64,000 nucleotides of DNA from Cetobacterium sp. NK01 (GCF_024506395.1 NZ_JANIBO010000002.1:496001-560000); one strand, 5' to 3'; positions 1 through 7,449 are shown, numbered from the stretch's first letter. Notes: generated from the letters alone by a model not told the origin. Made by a program: numbers and translations.

Positions 1-71
1 CTTTTTTGATATTCTTCAACTACATTTTTCCCTTTAAAATGTAATTTTTCTAAACTTTCATATTCAATCAT
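1..71 (-). CDS. 5' end of an unidentified gene (runs off the window)
   Basis: An ATG at 71 reading leftward is preceded by an AGGAGGT-type ribosome site at 81-86, nine bases upstream. The frame stays open to the edge of the window, giving 23 complete codons that begin MIEYESLEKLHF. The fragment is too short to assign. The strong ribosome site and open frame make it likely to be a real gene start. Confidence 0.55.
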   Translation of the reverse strand, partial: MIEYESLEKLHFKGKNVVEEYQK

Positions 72-209
72 TTTATAAAAACCTCCTATATTATATTTAT
101 TTTTTATAATAACATATTTTAAAATATAAAAAAAGATAAAATTGATATTTAAAATAATGTTTTATAAAAATATTATATAAAATATAAATATTTTTATTTA
201 TTCTTAGTA

Positions 210-287
210 TTATTTATAATATTTTTTTATGTTTTCACTTTTAAGCTCTTCTTTTGTGAGATTATCAAAGTCTATACCAGATTCTTT
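210..287 (-). pseudogene. C-terminal remnant of a degraded gene
   Basis: Reading leftward, a coherent acidic/basic peptide tail (KESGIDFDNLTKEELKSE..., ending in KKYYK and a TAA at 210-212) is open for about 25 codons. It then runs into stops in all nearby upstream frames, and no start codon or ribosome site fits. It looks like the tail of a decayed protein. Apart from this, the 313 bases between 72 and 384 hold only AT-rich DNA in which I see nothing else. Confidence 0.25.
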
Positions 288-384
288 TCTTTATTATCAT
301 TGTCAATATGCTTTGTAATCACTAAATGTAACTAATAAATATAAATGATCTGAAGATTATTTTTTAGTTTGAGAGTCATGTTTT

Positions 385-597
385 TTGCCAGTAGGTTTGT
401 ATCCTGTATCTAGAGAAAACTCTGAAATTGAAAAATTAGAACTAGCAGAAACATCTTTAAAACTAACTTTTGGAATAAGAAAGATCATTATAACTGATGA
501 AGAGTTAGAAAGGTTAGAAGCTAAGTATAAAGAGTATATAAATGAAATGGGAGTTGACTTTGGTTTTGTATCATATCTTTTAGGAGCTGATGTATAA
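385..597 (+). pseudogene. Short hypothetical ORF, probably a gene remnant
   Basis: A 70-codon frame opens at a TTG (385) with no ribosome site. A nearby ATG (378) is in another frame, so the natural start has probably been lost. The product contains a plausible alpha/beta fragment (KLTFGIRKIIITDEELERL...) and ends FVSYLLGADV. It is followed at once by further broken frames. I recognise no family. It is best read as the 3' part of a decayed accessory gene, possibly phage-derived. Confidence 0.3.
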
Positions 598-598
598 A

Positions 599-904
599 AT
601 GGAATTTATAAGAGAAATTGAGTTAGAAAATTTTACTTTTGTTGAGTGTATGTATCTAAGTTATCAAAGTTAGGTTATAAACTACTTCCATATGAATCAC
701 ATTTTAAATTTAAAGGCCAAGAAGCTATAGATATTAGAGAAGAGGAAGAGAATGAAGCCAAGACATATAGCCGAGAAGTTGGGTTTAAAATCACAGACAG
801 TTAGAAATCAAATAAACAATATAAAGAATAAAATAAAAAAGCCACCTATATTTAATAATAAGATGGCTTTTATTATATTCATAACACAAAATATAAAGGT
901 ATAA
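599..904 (+). pseudogene. Frameshifted small gene with a helix-turn-helix-like tail
   Basis: An ATG at 599 opens a 24-codon frame (MEFIREIELENFTF...). Coding sense then jumps frame near 675 (LGYKLLPYESHFKFKGQEAIDIREEEEN...). It continues, in yet another frame, in a small ORF at 752-904 whose start MKPRHIAEKLGLKSQTVRNQ looks like a resolvase or sigma-type recognition helix. The pattern suggests one short gene broken by frameshifts. The 752-904 ORF could alternatively be a tiny real gene, but it reads through the terminator at 837-875, which argues against that. Confidence 0.3.
837..875 (+). terminator. Rho-independent terminator
   Basis: AAAAGCCA (837-844) pairs with TGGCTTTT (864-871) across a 19-base AT-rich loop, followed by TATTAT. 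It lies at the end of the decayed genes at 385-904 and probably served them. Confidence 0.5.
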
Positions 905-1070
905 GATACTAAGCTCCAGGTTACCAGCCCTTCACTGCTTCATATCCCTTCTATACACTAAGAATACAATATTTTAATCAATAAAGTAAAGAAATTTAAA
1001 AAAATATACTATAAAAAATTAAAGAAAAGAGTCTTCAGGATAGTAATTTTGGAAAATTTTTATTTAAAAA

Positions 1071-1207
1071 ATAACAAAATACAAAAAATAATAAGAACCT
1101 CTGGGGGGATAGAGGTTCTTATCTGGGGGGGATTAAATTATTTATTACTTTTAACACTTATTATAATATTTAGACCACAGGTTTTATAAAAAAGTTTTAA
1201 GATTTAT
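1071..1207. repeat. Long direct repeat, copy 1 (left edge of the defence island)
   Basis: These 137 bp are nearly identical and in the same orientation to 13449-13586. By eye I count four substitutions and one missing G. The unit holds a perfect 12-bp stem (ATAAGAACCTCT / AGAGGTTCTTAT) around a G-run loop, a second TCTGGGGGGGAT motif and an AT-rich tail. In both copies it lies just downstream of a leftward gene (here fic, ending at 1235). The two copies bracket about 12 kb of accessory genes. Confidence 0.9.
1075..1122 (-). terminator. Terminator hairpin inside repeat copy 1
   Basis: Arms at 1091-1102 and 1111-1122 form a perfect 12-bp stem with loop GGGGGGAT. Reading leftward the stem is followed by TATTATTTTTTG, so it is a good intrinsic terminator for the leftward fic gene. 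It is poor for rightward transcription, because a G-run follows the stem on that side. Confidence 0.6.
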
Positions 1208-1234
1208 AAAAATATTTTTAAAATAATATTCTTT

Positions 1235-1912
1235 TTATTTTGTAAAATTTAAATATCCATTTAAACTTTCAATTATACGATTATAAAAGAAATCATAGGC
1301 TTCTTCATAATCTCCATAGTAGCTTTTATCAAGAGCTTGATAGTATTCTAATATGTCAGTAGCTAAAACAGTTATAGGAGGATATCTAAGTTTTAGAAGT
1401 TCTAAATTAGTTAGTAATCTTGAAGTTCTACCGTTCTCATCAATGAAAGAGTGGATATTAATAAATTTACAAATAAATTCAATAATTCTGTTAATAGTAA
1501 CAGGTTCAGAAGTATACCAAGATAATAAAGTATGAATTTCTTGAGAAGTATCAATAGTTCTGTATTTACCTTTGTTAGTTCTATCAAGCCCATCTAAAAG
1601 TATGGCATGAACAGTTTTTATATTTTCTTCAGATAAAATTTCATTTGTTAAAGTTTCAATATAAATTAAAGCATTATAGTAGTTTCTAATTTCTAAATGA
1701 TCTTTTAAAGATTTTTTACCTACAGCTAAATTAGTTTCAATAACAAATCTAGTTTCCATTTCGGTAAGAGTATTTCCTTTGATAGCATTTGAGTTGTATG
1801 TGTTTTTAATTATATAATTTTCTTTTATTCTTTTTATTTCACCTTGATTAGGAGATTTCCTATGATTTAGTTCACGTTTTAATTCATAAATTTTCACTAA
1901 TTTATTATTCAT
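1235..1912 (-). CDS. Fic-domain protein with degenerate motifs
   Basis: A 225-residue Fic-fold protein. Fic proteins usually transfer AMP from ATP to a hydroxyl side chain of a target. The core motif at about residues 154-165 reads HSFIDENGRTSR. The catalytic His, the Phe, the acidic residue and NGR..R are present, but the Gly that normally precedes NGR is Glu. The N-terminal helix reads NSNAIKGNTLT, where relatives typically have IEGN; the Glu that clamps the active site in autoinhibited Fic proteins is Lys here. The start is set by GTGAGGT just upstream. There is no partner antitoxin gene beside it. Its 5' leader matches the malQ leader over 25 bases. It is clearly a Fic protein; activity and target are unknown. 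Confidence 0.8.
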   Translation of the reverse strand: MNNKLVKIYELKRELNHRKSPNQGEIKRIKENYIIKNTYNSNAIKGNTLTEMETRFVIETNLAVGKKSLKDHLEIRNYYNALIYIETLTNEILSEENIKTVHAILLDGLDRTNKGKYRTIDTSQEIHTLLSWYTSEPVTINRIIEFICKFINIHSFIDENGRTSRLLTNLELLKLRYPPITVLATDILEYYQALDKSYYGDYEEAYDFFYNRIIESLNGYLNFTK

Positions 1913-2034
1913 GAAAATACCTCACTTTTAATGGTTATAGTAGTATTATTTTATTTATATAAATACAATCTTAGAAGTATAATTAGATTAAAATAAAAAA
2001 GTGGATAATATGTATCCACTTAAAAGTATGTATT

Positions 2035-2400
2035 TTACTGAAGTAGGCCTTTGATTTCTGCTCCTTTTTTGTAATATAACTCTATATAACCAAGTGCAAA
2101 CATAATTTCACTTTGACTATAATTGTGGTTAGGGTTATTTTTTACGTGAGCGATTATATTTTGCGCTTTTTGATGAATTTCTTCAGACATAGTAGGGTTA
2201 TAAGTTGTATTATTAGTTACAGTTAAACCAGAGCCAAGAACTGATGTAATAAAAGGAACACCAGTAACTAAATCAACTAAATCTTTACAATGAAATTCTC
2301 TTTTTCCAAGTTGAGAACTGTAACTTTGTAAAAATGCATTGATTTCTTCAATAGACATATTTGATAATTTTTGTGTAACATTTGAGTAAGTTTTTTTCAT
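2035..2400 (-). CDS. Hypothetical protein, 121 residues
   Basis: I do not recognise the family. The product is soluble-looking, with a helical N-terminus (YSNVTQKLSNMSIEEINAFLQ), a glycine-rich hydrophobic middle (LVTGVPFITSVLGSGLTV) and a helical C-terminus ending KKGAEIKGLLQ. The hydrophobic middle might be a short membrane or toxin-like segment, but this is weak. The ATG at 2400 has a GGAGAAA ribosome site. The gene is monocistronic, between fic and the XRE/ImmA/PIN trio, with the same leftward orientation. The direct repeats at 2495-2544 lie about 95 bases upstream and could belong to its control region. Confidence 0.6.
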   Translation of the reverse strand: MKKTYSNVTQKLSNMSIEEINAFLQSYSSQLGKREFHCKDLVDLVTGVPFITSVLGSGLTVTNNTTYNPTMSEEIHQKAQNIIAHVKNNPNHNYSQSEIMFALGYIELYYKKGAEIKGLLQ

Positions 2401-2494
2401 GTAATTTCTCCTTTGGCCTTGCCAAAAATAAGAGAATATGATATTATAAAATTGTTAATGAGTTATAATACATATTCAAAAAGACAAAATGTAT

Positions 2495-2544
2495 AAATTT
2501 GGCGATTTATACAACCAATAAATATAAGCAAAATTTGGCGATTT
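2495..2544. promoter_or_regulatory. Twin AAATTTGGCGATTT elements, candidate operator
   Basis: The 14-mer AAATTTGGCGATTT occurs at 2495-2508 and again at 2531-2544, 36 bp apart. Each sits in a small inverted repeat around TTGGCG (ATAAAT...ATTTAT in the first, AAAAT...ATTTT in the second). The pair lies between the hypothetical gene at 2035-2400 and the toxin-like trio. It looks like two binding sites for one regulator, possibly the XRE protein encoded nearby. Confidence 0.4.
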
Positions 2545-2637
2545 TATTTATATTTAACCAATCTATATTAACAGCTGTGTGCTGATTATTTTCAGTTCTA
2601 TGAAAGAGTTTTTTATAAAATTAATTTCATAGTTTTT

Positions 2638-3210
2638 TTATTTTTTGTAGATTGAGTTATAGTAATCTTGAACAGAAATTTTAGGTAGCCATCTCCTTCT
2701 TCTAATCATTTCATTTTTAATTTTCTCTAATTCTTCAAAATTTTCTAATTGTTTTTCATAAGCAAAACAAAGAGCATCCATTGTTGTTATATTATTTATA
2801 TCTCCATTCTCGATAAAATAAAAGATATCTTTTAAATTATTACTTCCTGTATTGATAATATAGGTAGCTTTTTGGGATATAGCCAAGGTTAGCATTTGAA
2901 GTTCTCCTTCTCCAATAACTTTATTAAATTTGCTTAAAAAATCTTTTCTAATATTTTCCATTAAAGCTTCTTCTTCTGAGCCAAAAGCGATAGAAAGAGT
3001 TTTGATTTCATTATTAGTTAATAAATTTCTAAAATCATTATATACAGATTGGCCAACTCCTCCAGTATTAAGTGATTCTATTTCTTGTACTACAGCATCC
3101 GGAACATAAAGTCGATCCTTAAATAAATTAACTAGCAAATCTTTTTTTTTGGCCCATAAAAAAGAACATAAAAAATCATTGTCACATATAATCTTCGATG
3201 ATTCCATCAT
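2638..3210 (-). CDS. PIN-like domain protein, third gene of an XRE/ImmA trio
   Basis: A 190-residue protein laid out like a PIN-domain RNase. It has an N-terminal strand with Asp (IICDNDFL, about residues 8-14), VVQEIESL near 40, and GEGELQMLTLAIS in the middle. TYIINTGSNNLKDI follows, where active PIN proteins usually carry a further Asp (TDD). The basic RRRRW near the end could bind nucleic acid. The ATG at 3210 (or 3207) follows GAGGGGG and overlaps the preceding gene by 29 bases, so translation is probably coupled. In PIN toxin-antitoxin modules this protein is the RNase toxin. Whether this copy is active is uncertain, because one acidic position appears lost. Confidence 0.55.
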   Translation of the reverse strand: MMESSKIICDNDFLCSFLWAKKKDLLVNLFKDRLYVPDAVVQEIESLNTGGVGQSVYNDFRNLLTNNEIKTLSIAFGSEEEALMENIRKDFLSKFNKVIGEGELQMLTLAISQKATYIINTGSNNLKDIFYFIENGDINNITTMDALCFAYEKQLENFEELEKIKNEMIRRRRWLPKISVQDYYNSIYKK

Positions 3211-3940
3211 TTACCCCCTCAACAGTAGAGCTATCTAAACCGAATACAACATCTTCGAATCCCCCTTCGAGCAATAAAGACTCATATTTTCCAATTGTTA
3301 TTTTATTACTTTCAAAAGCTTTTTTAACTTCTTCAACATAGTTTGTTTTAGCAGAAAACTTTTCTTCTGTTGCATTATATAAATTTGTAAAAATTCCATT
3401 TAATAAAGCAAGATTATGAGCATTTAAATTTTTATATTCATTGGCTTTATCTTTAGAAATTAATTTTTCAAATTTCTCTAGACGAACAAGAACTGCTAGA
3501 TAACTCATTTTAAAATATGTAGATATTTCTATAATATCATCTTGTGTTAAATCATCTTTTTTTCTTCCAATACCTTTTTTTTCCAAATAATATTCTAAAG
3601 CTTCTTTAGGCATTATAAAGTATGAAGCAAAAGTATTAGCTTGAGTCTCTTTATCTTTGGAATATTTATTTAAATCGTAATCAAACATTAAATGGTAGTA
3701 TTCATGGGCTATTGTAAAATTTTGACGCCCTAAGCTATATGAAGTATTTACTAGTATAGCCATAGTATTATCATTACTTTTAGTACAAATACCAGATATT
3801 TTACTACTCATTTTTTTCTTTATAATTGAAATTCCTTGTTTTTTGAATAAAAGATTTTCAATATTTTCTATTGGCTCAAAAATATCTATTCCAAGTTTAT
3901 TCCTAGCATCAATAGCTAGGAATCGTTCTTTTTTATTCAT
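3182..3940 (-). CDS. ImmA/IrrE-family metallopeptidase
   Basis: A 252-residue protein with the zinc-peptidase motif H79-E80-Y-Y-H83 in a hydrophobic helix (FTIAHEYYHLMFDYD), followed by ETQANTFASYFIMP. That second stretch is the typical ImmA/IrrE region, whose Glu completes the metal site. Family members cleave a partner XRE-type repressor. The partner is almost certainly the gene directly upstream, whose TAA stop at 3941 touches this ATG and whose last codons carry the ribosome site. The C-terminal ~100 residues look helical and may recognise the repressor or the PIN-like protein encoded next. The pair plus PIN-like gene suggests a signal-responsive toxin or phage-defence switch. Confidence 0.8.
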   Translation of the reverse strand: MNKKERFLAIDARNKLGIDIFEPIENIENLLFKKQGISIIKKKMSSKISGICTKSNDNTMAILVNTSYSLGRQNFTIAHEYYHLMFDYDLNKYSKDKETQANTFASYFIMPKEALEYYLEKKGIGRKKDDLTQDDIIEISTYFKMSYLAVLVRLEKFEKLISKDKANEYKNLNAHNLALLNGIFTNLYNATEEKFSAKTNYVEEVKKAFESNKITIGKYESLLLEGGFEDVVFGLDSSTVEGVNDGIIEDYM

Positions 3941-4258
3941 TTACTTTACCTCCTCGGTATTAATTTTTTTTAAATCTGAAAGATTCATAACGAATTTGTT
4001 TAGCCATATTACTTGATTAAAATCTTCTTCAGAAATATCATCCTTTCTGTAAGCTACTTGAATTTTTTTTTCATATTTTCCATTTTTAAAATCTTCTAAT
4101 TCAATACCTAAAAAATTTAAAAGTTTTTTTAAATTTGTTACAGGAATTTCTCTTTTTCCGTGTTCGTAATAAGATATAACTTCTCTTTGAACACCAATTA
4201 TCTTTGCCACATCTTCTTGTGTTAAACCGTTAGTTTCCCTAAGTTTTTTAAGTTCCAT
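3941..4258 (-). CDS. XRE-family helix-turn-helix regulator
   Basis: A 105-residue DNA-binding repressor. Residues 1-60 are a classic XRE domain: MELKKLRETNGLTQEDVAKI, then VQREVISYYEHGKREIP and LKKLLNFLGIEL. A short acidic C-terminal tail is probably the site seen by the ImmA peptidase encoded next. An earlier TTG in frame exists, but it overlaps the GGAGGAGG ribosome site, so the ATG at 4258 is chosen. It heads the three-gene operon and probably represses its own promoter in 4259-4320. Confidence 0.8.
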   Translation of the reverse strand: MELKKLRETNGLTQEDVAKIIGVQREVISYYEHGKREIPVTNLKKLLNFLGIELEDFKNGKYEKKIQVAYRKDDISEEDFNQVIWLNKFVMNLSDLKKINTEEVK

Positions 4259-4521
4259 AGTCACTTCCTCCTCCAAGTTAATAAATTAATATTAACATCA
4301 TAATTATACAATCGTGTTACAAAAAAATCAAGTTTTTTATAAAAAAATAAAAAATAACGTAACATATTATTCTGAAAATATTGATAAATCCTTTTTATAT
4401 GTACGATAATTTAATAATAATTTAAGTTGAATTTATATTAAGATATTAAAAAATATAGTAGTTTACAATAAAATAAAAAGCTCTATAAAATTAATAAAAA
4501 TAATATTGAATTATAATTAGA

Positions 4522-4555
4522 AAAAAAGAGGTAGATTAATTTCTACCTCTTTTTT
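4522..4555 (-). terminator. Strong symmetrical terminator
   Basis: AAAAAAGAGGTAGA (4522-4535) pairs perfectly with TCTACCTCTTTTTT (4542-4555) around a 6-base loop. No rightward gene lies upstream. The natural client is therefore the small leftward ORF at 4622-4708, which supports that ORF being transcribed. The rest of 4259-4621 shows no other coding signal. Confidence 0.7.
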
Positions 4556-4621
4556 ATTAAGTTCAATCGTGAAATATCCCTCTGTATTAAATAGGTTACA
4601 CGTAGGTTACAAAATAATTTA

Positions 4622-4708
4622 TTAGATATTGAAAACCCTTATATTTACTAGAGGTAATGAGATTTCATTATGACCGTCCATGTCGTAGTACATTATTAAT
4701 TTTCTCAT
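4622..4708 (-). CDS. Small peptide gene, 28 residues
   Basis: A short leftward ORF starts at an ATG (4708) with a textbook AGGAGGAA ribosome site six or seven bases upstream. It encodes a 28-residue peptide beginning MRKLIMYYDMDGHNEISLPL and ending in a hydrophobic tail, with TAA at 4622-4624. A perfect terminator follows at 4522-4555, and a possible TTGACA-N17-TAAATT promoter lies upstream near 4790-4820. I do not recognise the peptide. It could be a small toxin, a leader or a signalling peptide. The complete set of expression signals makes it more credible than a chance ORF. Confidence 0.45.
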   Translation of the reverse strand: MRKLIMYYDMDGHNEISLPLVNIRVFNI

Positions 4709-4739
4709 ATTTCCTCCTTTTGATTAATTTAAGTTTATA

Positions 4740-4764
4740 GAAATCCTAATAAAATAAGGATTTC
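4740..4764. other. Small hairpin upstream of the peptide gene
   Basis: GAAATCCT (4740-4747) pairs with AGGATTTC (4757-4764) over a 9-base AT loop, about 30 bases upstream of the small ORF's ATG. No U-run follows on either strand, so it is more likely an operator or mRNA leader hairpin than a terminator. Confidence 0.3.
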
Positions 4765-4835
4765 TTAAATTCGGTTATTTTATAAAATTTACTATCTTTA
4801 ACAAAATTTGTCAATTAGATTTTTATTGAATAAAA

Positions 4836-4861
4836 AAGGATAACCATTTAAGATTATCCTT
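4836..4861 (-). terminator. Terminator of the gene at 4880-5623
   Basis: Read leftward, GGATAA and TTATCC arms enclose a 10-base loop and are followed by a TTTTTTATT run. It starts about 20 bases beyond the TAA of the upstream leftward gene. Confidence 0.6.
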
Positions 4862-4879
4862 CAAAATATTTTACGGTAT

Positions 4880-5623
4880 TTAAATTGATTTTAAATCTAT
4901 AACCTTTATATATGTGTTGTTTTTATCATTGAAATTACAATTATCCATTTCGTAAAGAGAAAAATCGGTAGAGGAGCAATCTATACAAGTATGAACTATA
5001 TCTTTAAAAGATGTTGGAGTAGTAGAATCAACTAAGGAAATTACATTAATTGAAAGTTCAATATAATCGTTACTTATAGGAGAAAGTGTTTTACCTAAAT
5101 TATAAGGAGGGTTTGTATCTCTTAAAAAAGTTCCTTCACATCTTAATAGTTCATCATCTTTATTATTTTTTAAAAATTTAGCTACGCAATCAGTTAGTAT
5201 GGTTAGAGCATTTAAAATTTCTTTATATGGTAATGTTGTAACTGTGGATAAAATAGATAAAATAGTATTTGTAAAATTTTGTTCTTTTATAGTTGAATTT
5301 ATAATTTGTTCAATTGTTTCACCAGTTTGTTGTATTGATTTATCACTTTCCATAACTAGTATGGAAGTAACTAAAAAATCACCTGGATTTTTAGGGGGAT
5401 ATACAAGAAAACCTTCACCAAATAAAGTGAAATTATCACCAACTGAAACTTTTGGGAAGGGGTGATAACTAAAATTAATTGAAGGCGAATTACAACTATT
5501 CCCATCTATAGATAGAGCAATTATATAGGGTTCATTGTATTTTTTTAAACTGAAGTCACTATTTTTTTTTAATTTAATCTTTGGAATACAGACAGCAATT
5601 TTATCAATATTTGGATTAAACAT
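4880..5623 (-). CDS. Hypothetical protein, 247 residues, beta-rich N-terminal domain
   Basis: I cannot name the family. Residues 1-95 alternate like a beta-sandwich (KIAVCIPKIKLKK, PYIIALSIDGNSC, VSVGDNFTLFGEGFLVYPP, FLVTSILVMESDKS) and contain a compact GDNFTLFGEGF turn. Residues 100-150 are helical, and the C-terminus is again strand-like with four cysteines. There is no signal peptide or membrane segment, so it is probably cytoplasmic. The ATG at 5623 follows AGGAGG closely, and the gene has its own terminator. It sits divergently beside the type I restriction operon, so a defence-related role is possible, but nothing in the sequence proves it. Confidence 0.6.
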   Translation of the reverse strand: MFNPNIDKIAVCIPKIKLKKNSDFSLKKYNEPYIIALSIDGNSCNSPSINFSYHPFPKVSVGDNFTLFGEGFLVYPPKNPGDFLVTSILVMESDKSIQQTGETIEQIINSTIKEQNFTNTILSILSTVTTLPYKEILNALTILTDCVAKFLKNNKDDELLRCEGTFLRDTNPPYNLGKTLSPISNDYIELSINVISLVDSTTPTSFKDIVHTCIDCSSTDFSLYEMDNCNFNDKNNTYIKVIDLKSI

Positions 5624-5798
5624 AAGAACCTCCTAACATAATGTAAGATACAAAATATATTAGATAATAGCTAAAATGGTTTTAAATATTAGACGGAATT
5701 AAAAATAAATATAGTTGTAAATTTTATAAATACTTTTAAAATAATTATTTTTTAGAGTTAGAAATTATGCTAGAGGAACCTAAATATGTTATTTTGAA

Positions 5799-5834
5799 AT
5801 CCTATATGATATAATAAAAGTAAAATTATAGGAT
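5799..5834. promoter_or_regulatory. Probable hsdM promoter with inverted repeat
   Basis: A TATAAT -10 box lies at 5810-5815, upstream of hsdM. ATCCTATA (5799-5806) and TATAGGAT (5827-5834) form an 8-bp inverted repeat around it, placed so that a bound protein would cover the start of transcription. No clean -35 box is seen at 17 bp, which fits an activated or repressed promoter. Confidence 0.4.
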
Positions 5835-5896
5835 GAAAGCAAGTAAATTTATGTAAGTTATAAAGTTACTTGATATGAATAAACGGAGGAAGAAAA

Positions 5897-7447
5897 ATGT
5901 CGAGTATAGCACAAAGAGCTGAATTACAATCACAGATTTGGAAAATAGCCAATGATGTCCGTGGTTCAATAGATGGATGGGATTTTAAGCAATACGTTTT
6001 AGGAACGTTATTTTATAGATTTATTAGTGAGAACTTCTCTAACTACATTGAGGCTGGAGATGATAGCTTTAAATATGCAGATTTAAGTGATGATGTTATC
6101 ACAGAGGATATTAAAGAGGATGCAATAAAAACAAAGGGATATTTTATTTATCCAAGCCAGCTGTTCATTAACATTGCTAAGAATGCAAACACTAATGAAA
6201 GCTTAAATACAGATTTAGCAGCAATTTTTTCAGCTATTGAAAGTTCTGCAAACGGTTATCCTTCTGAATCTGATATAAAAGGATTATTTGCTGATTTTGA
6301 TACTACAAGCAATAGATTAGGAAATACAGTTAAAGACAAAAATAGTCGTTTAGCTGCTGTTATTAAAGGTGTTGAAGGTCTTAACTTTGGAGAGTTTGAA
6401 GACAATCATATAGATCTATTTGGTGACGCATATGAGTTTTTAATCTCTAACTATGCTGCTAATGCAGGTAAATCTGGTGGAGAGTTCTTTACACCTCAAA
6501 GTGTATCAAAGCTTATTGCAAAATTAGCAACACATAATCAAGAAACAATTAATAAAATTTATGACCCTGCTGCTGGATCAGGTTCATTACTACTACAAGC
6601 TAAGAAGCAATTTGATGACCATATTATTGAAGATGGTTTCTATGGACAAGAGATTAATCACACAACATATAACCTTGCTCGTATGAATATGTTTTTACAT
6701 AATGTAAACTACGATAAGTTTGATATAGCATTAGGAAATACTCTTTTAGATCCACATTTTGGAGATGAAAAACCATTTGATGCTATTGTATCAAATCCAC
6801 CATATTCAGTTAATTGGATTGGTAGTGATGATCCAACTCTTATCAATGATGAACGTTTTGCTCCTGCTGGAGTGTTAGCACCAAAATCTAAAGCAGACTT
6901 TGCTTTTGTACTTCACTGTTTAAATTATCTTTCTAGTAAAGGTCGTGCTGCTATAGTTTGTTTCCCTGGAATATTCTATCGTGGTGGAGCAGAGCAGAAA
7001 ATTAGAAAGTATCTAATTGAGAATAACTTTGTTGAAACAGTTATATCGTTAGCACCTAACCTTTTCTTTGGTACTTCAATAGCTGTTAATATACTAATTC
7101 TTTCTAAACATAAAGCTGATTCTAAAACTCAATTTATAGATGCTAGTGGAGAGGACTTCTTCAAGAAAGAAACGAATAATAACATTTTAACAGAGGAGCA
7201 CATTGAAGAAATTTTAAGAATATTTGACACTAAAGAGGATATTGATCATGTTTCAAAATCTGTTGATAATTCTAAAATAGCTGAAGAGAATTATAATCTT
7301 TCTGTAAATACTTATGTAGAAGCTAAAGATACAAGAGAGGTTATAGATATAAAAGAACTAAACACTAAAATAAAAGCAACAGTAAGCAATATAGATAGAC
7401 TTCGTATTGAAATAGATAAGATAATTGCAGAGATTGAGGTGGAGTAA
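5897..7447 (+). CDS. hsdM: Type I restriction-modification methyltransferase subunit
   Basis: A 516-residue N6-adenine methylase subunit. It pairs with HsdS to methylate the recognition site and with HsdR for cleavage. An N-terminal helical domain ([19 protein letters not shown]) leads to [16 protein letters not shown], the S-adenosylmethionine motif [13 protein letters not shown] at about 223-235, and the catalytic NPPY at about 301-304. The C-terminal helices would contact HsdS. Length is normal for the family. The ATG has a CGGAGGAAG site. It is the first gene of a five-gene operon and ends 2 bases before fic. It uses CGT arginine codons often, unlike the core genes in this window, which suggests acquisition from elsewhere. 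Confidence 0.95.
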   Translation: MSSIAQRAELQSQIWKIANDVRGSIDGWDFKQYVLGTLFYRFISENFSNYIEAGDDSFKYADLSDDVITEDIKEDAIKTKGYFIYPSQLFINIAKNANTNESLNTDLAAIFSAIESSANGYPSESDIKGLFADFDTTSNRLGNTVKDKNSRLAAVIKGVEGLNFGEFEDNHIDLFGDAYEFLISNYAANAGKSGGEFFTPQSVSKLIAKLATHNQETINKIYDPAAGSGSLLLQAKKQFDDHIIEDGFYGQEINHTTYNLARMNMFLHNVNYDKFDIALGNTLLDPHFGDEKPFDAIVSNPPYSVNWIGSDDPTLINDERFAPAGVLAPKSKADFAFVLHCLNYLSSKGRAAIVCFPGIFYRGGAEQKIRKYLIENNFVETVISLAPNLFFGTSIAVNILILSKHKADSKTQFIDASGEDFFKKETNNNILTEEHIEEILRIFDTKEDIDHVSKSVDNSKIAEENYNLSVNTYVEAKDTREVIDIKELNTKIKATVSNIDRLRIEIDKIIAEIEVE

Positions 7448-7449
7448 GA

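Noticed and set aside
900-960. A relatively GC-rich patch (around 915-950) as a tRNA or tmRNA fragment.
   Set aside because: No acceptor stem, T-loop or anticodon arm can be drawn. It is more likely a protein-coding remnant.
1075-1135. The G-rich runs (TCTGGGGGGGAT twice) as a G-quadruplex.
   Set aside because: Only two G-runs occur per copy on one strand, short of the four tracts needed. The perfect 12-bp stem explains the structure better.
2495-2544. The twin 14-mers as the start of a CRISPR array.
   Set aside because: There are only two short units with a 22-base gap, no further repeats and no cas genes in the window.
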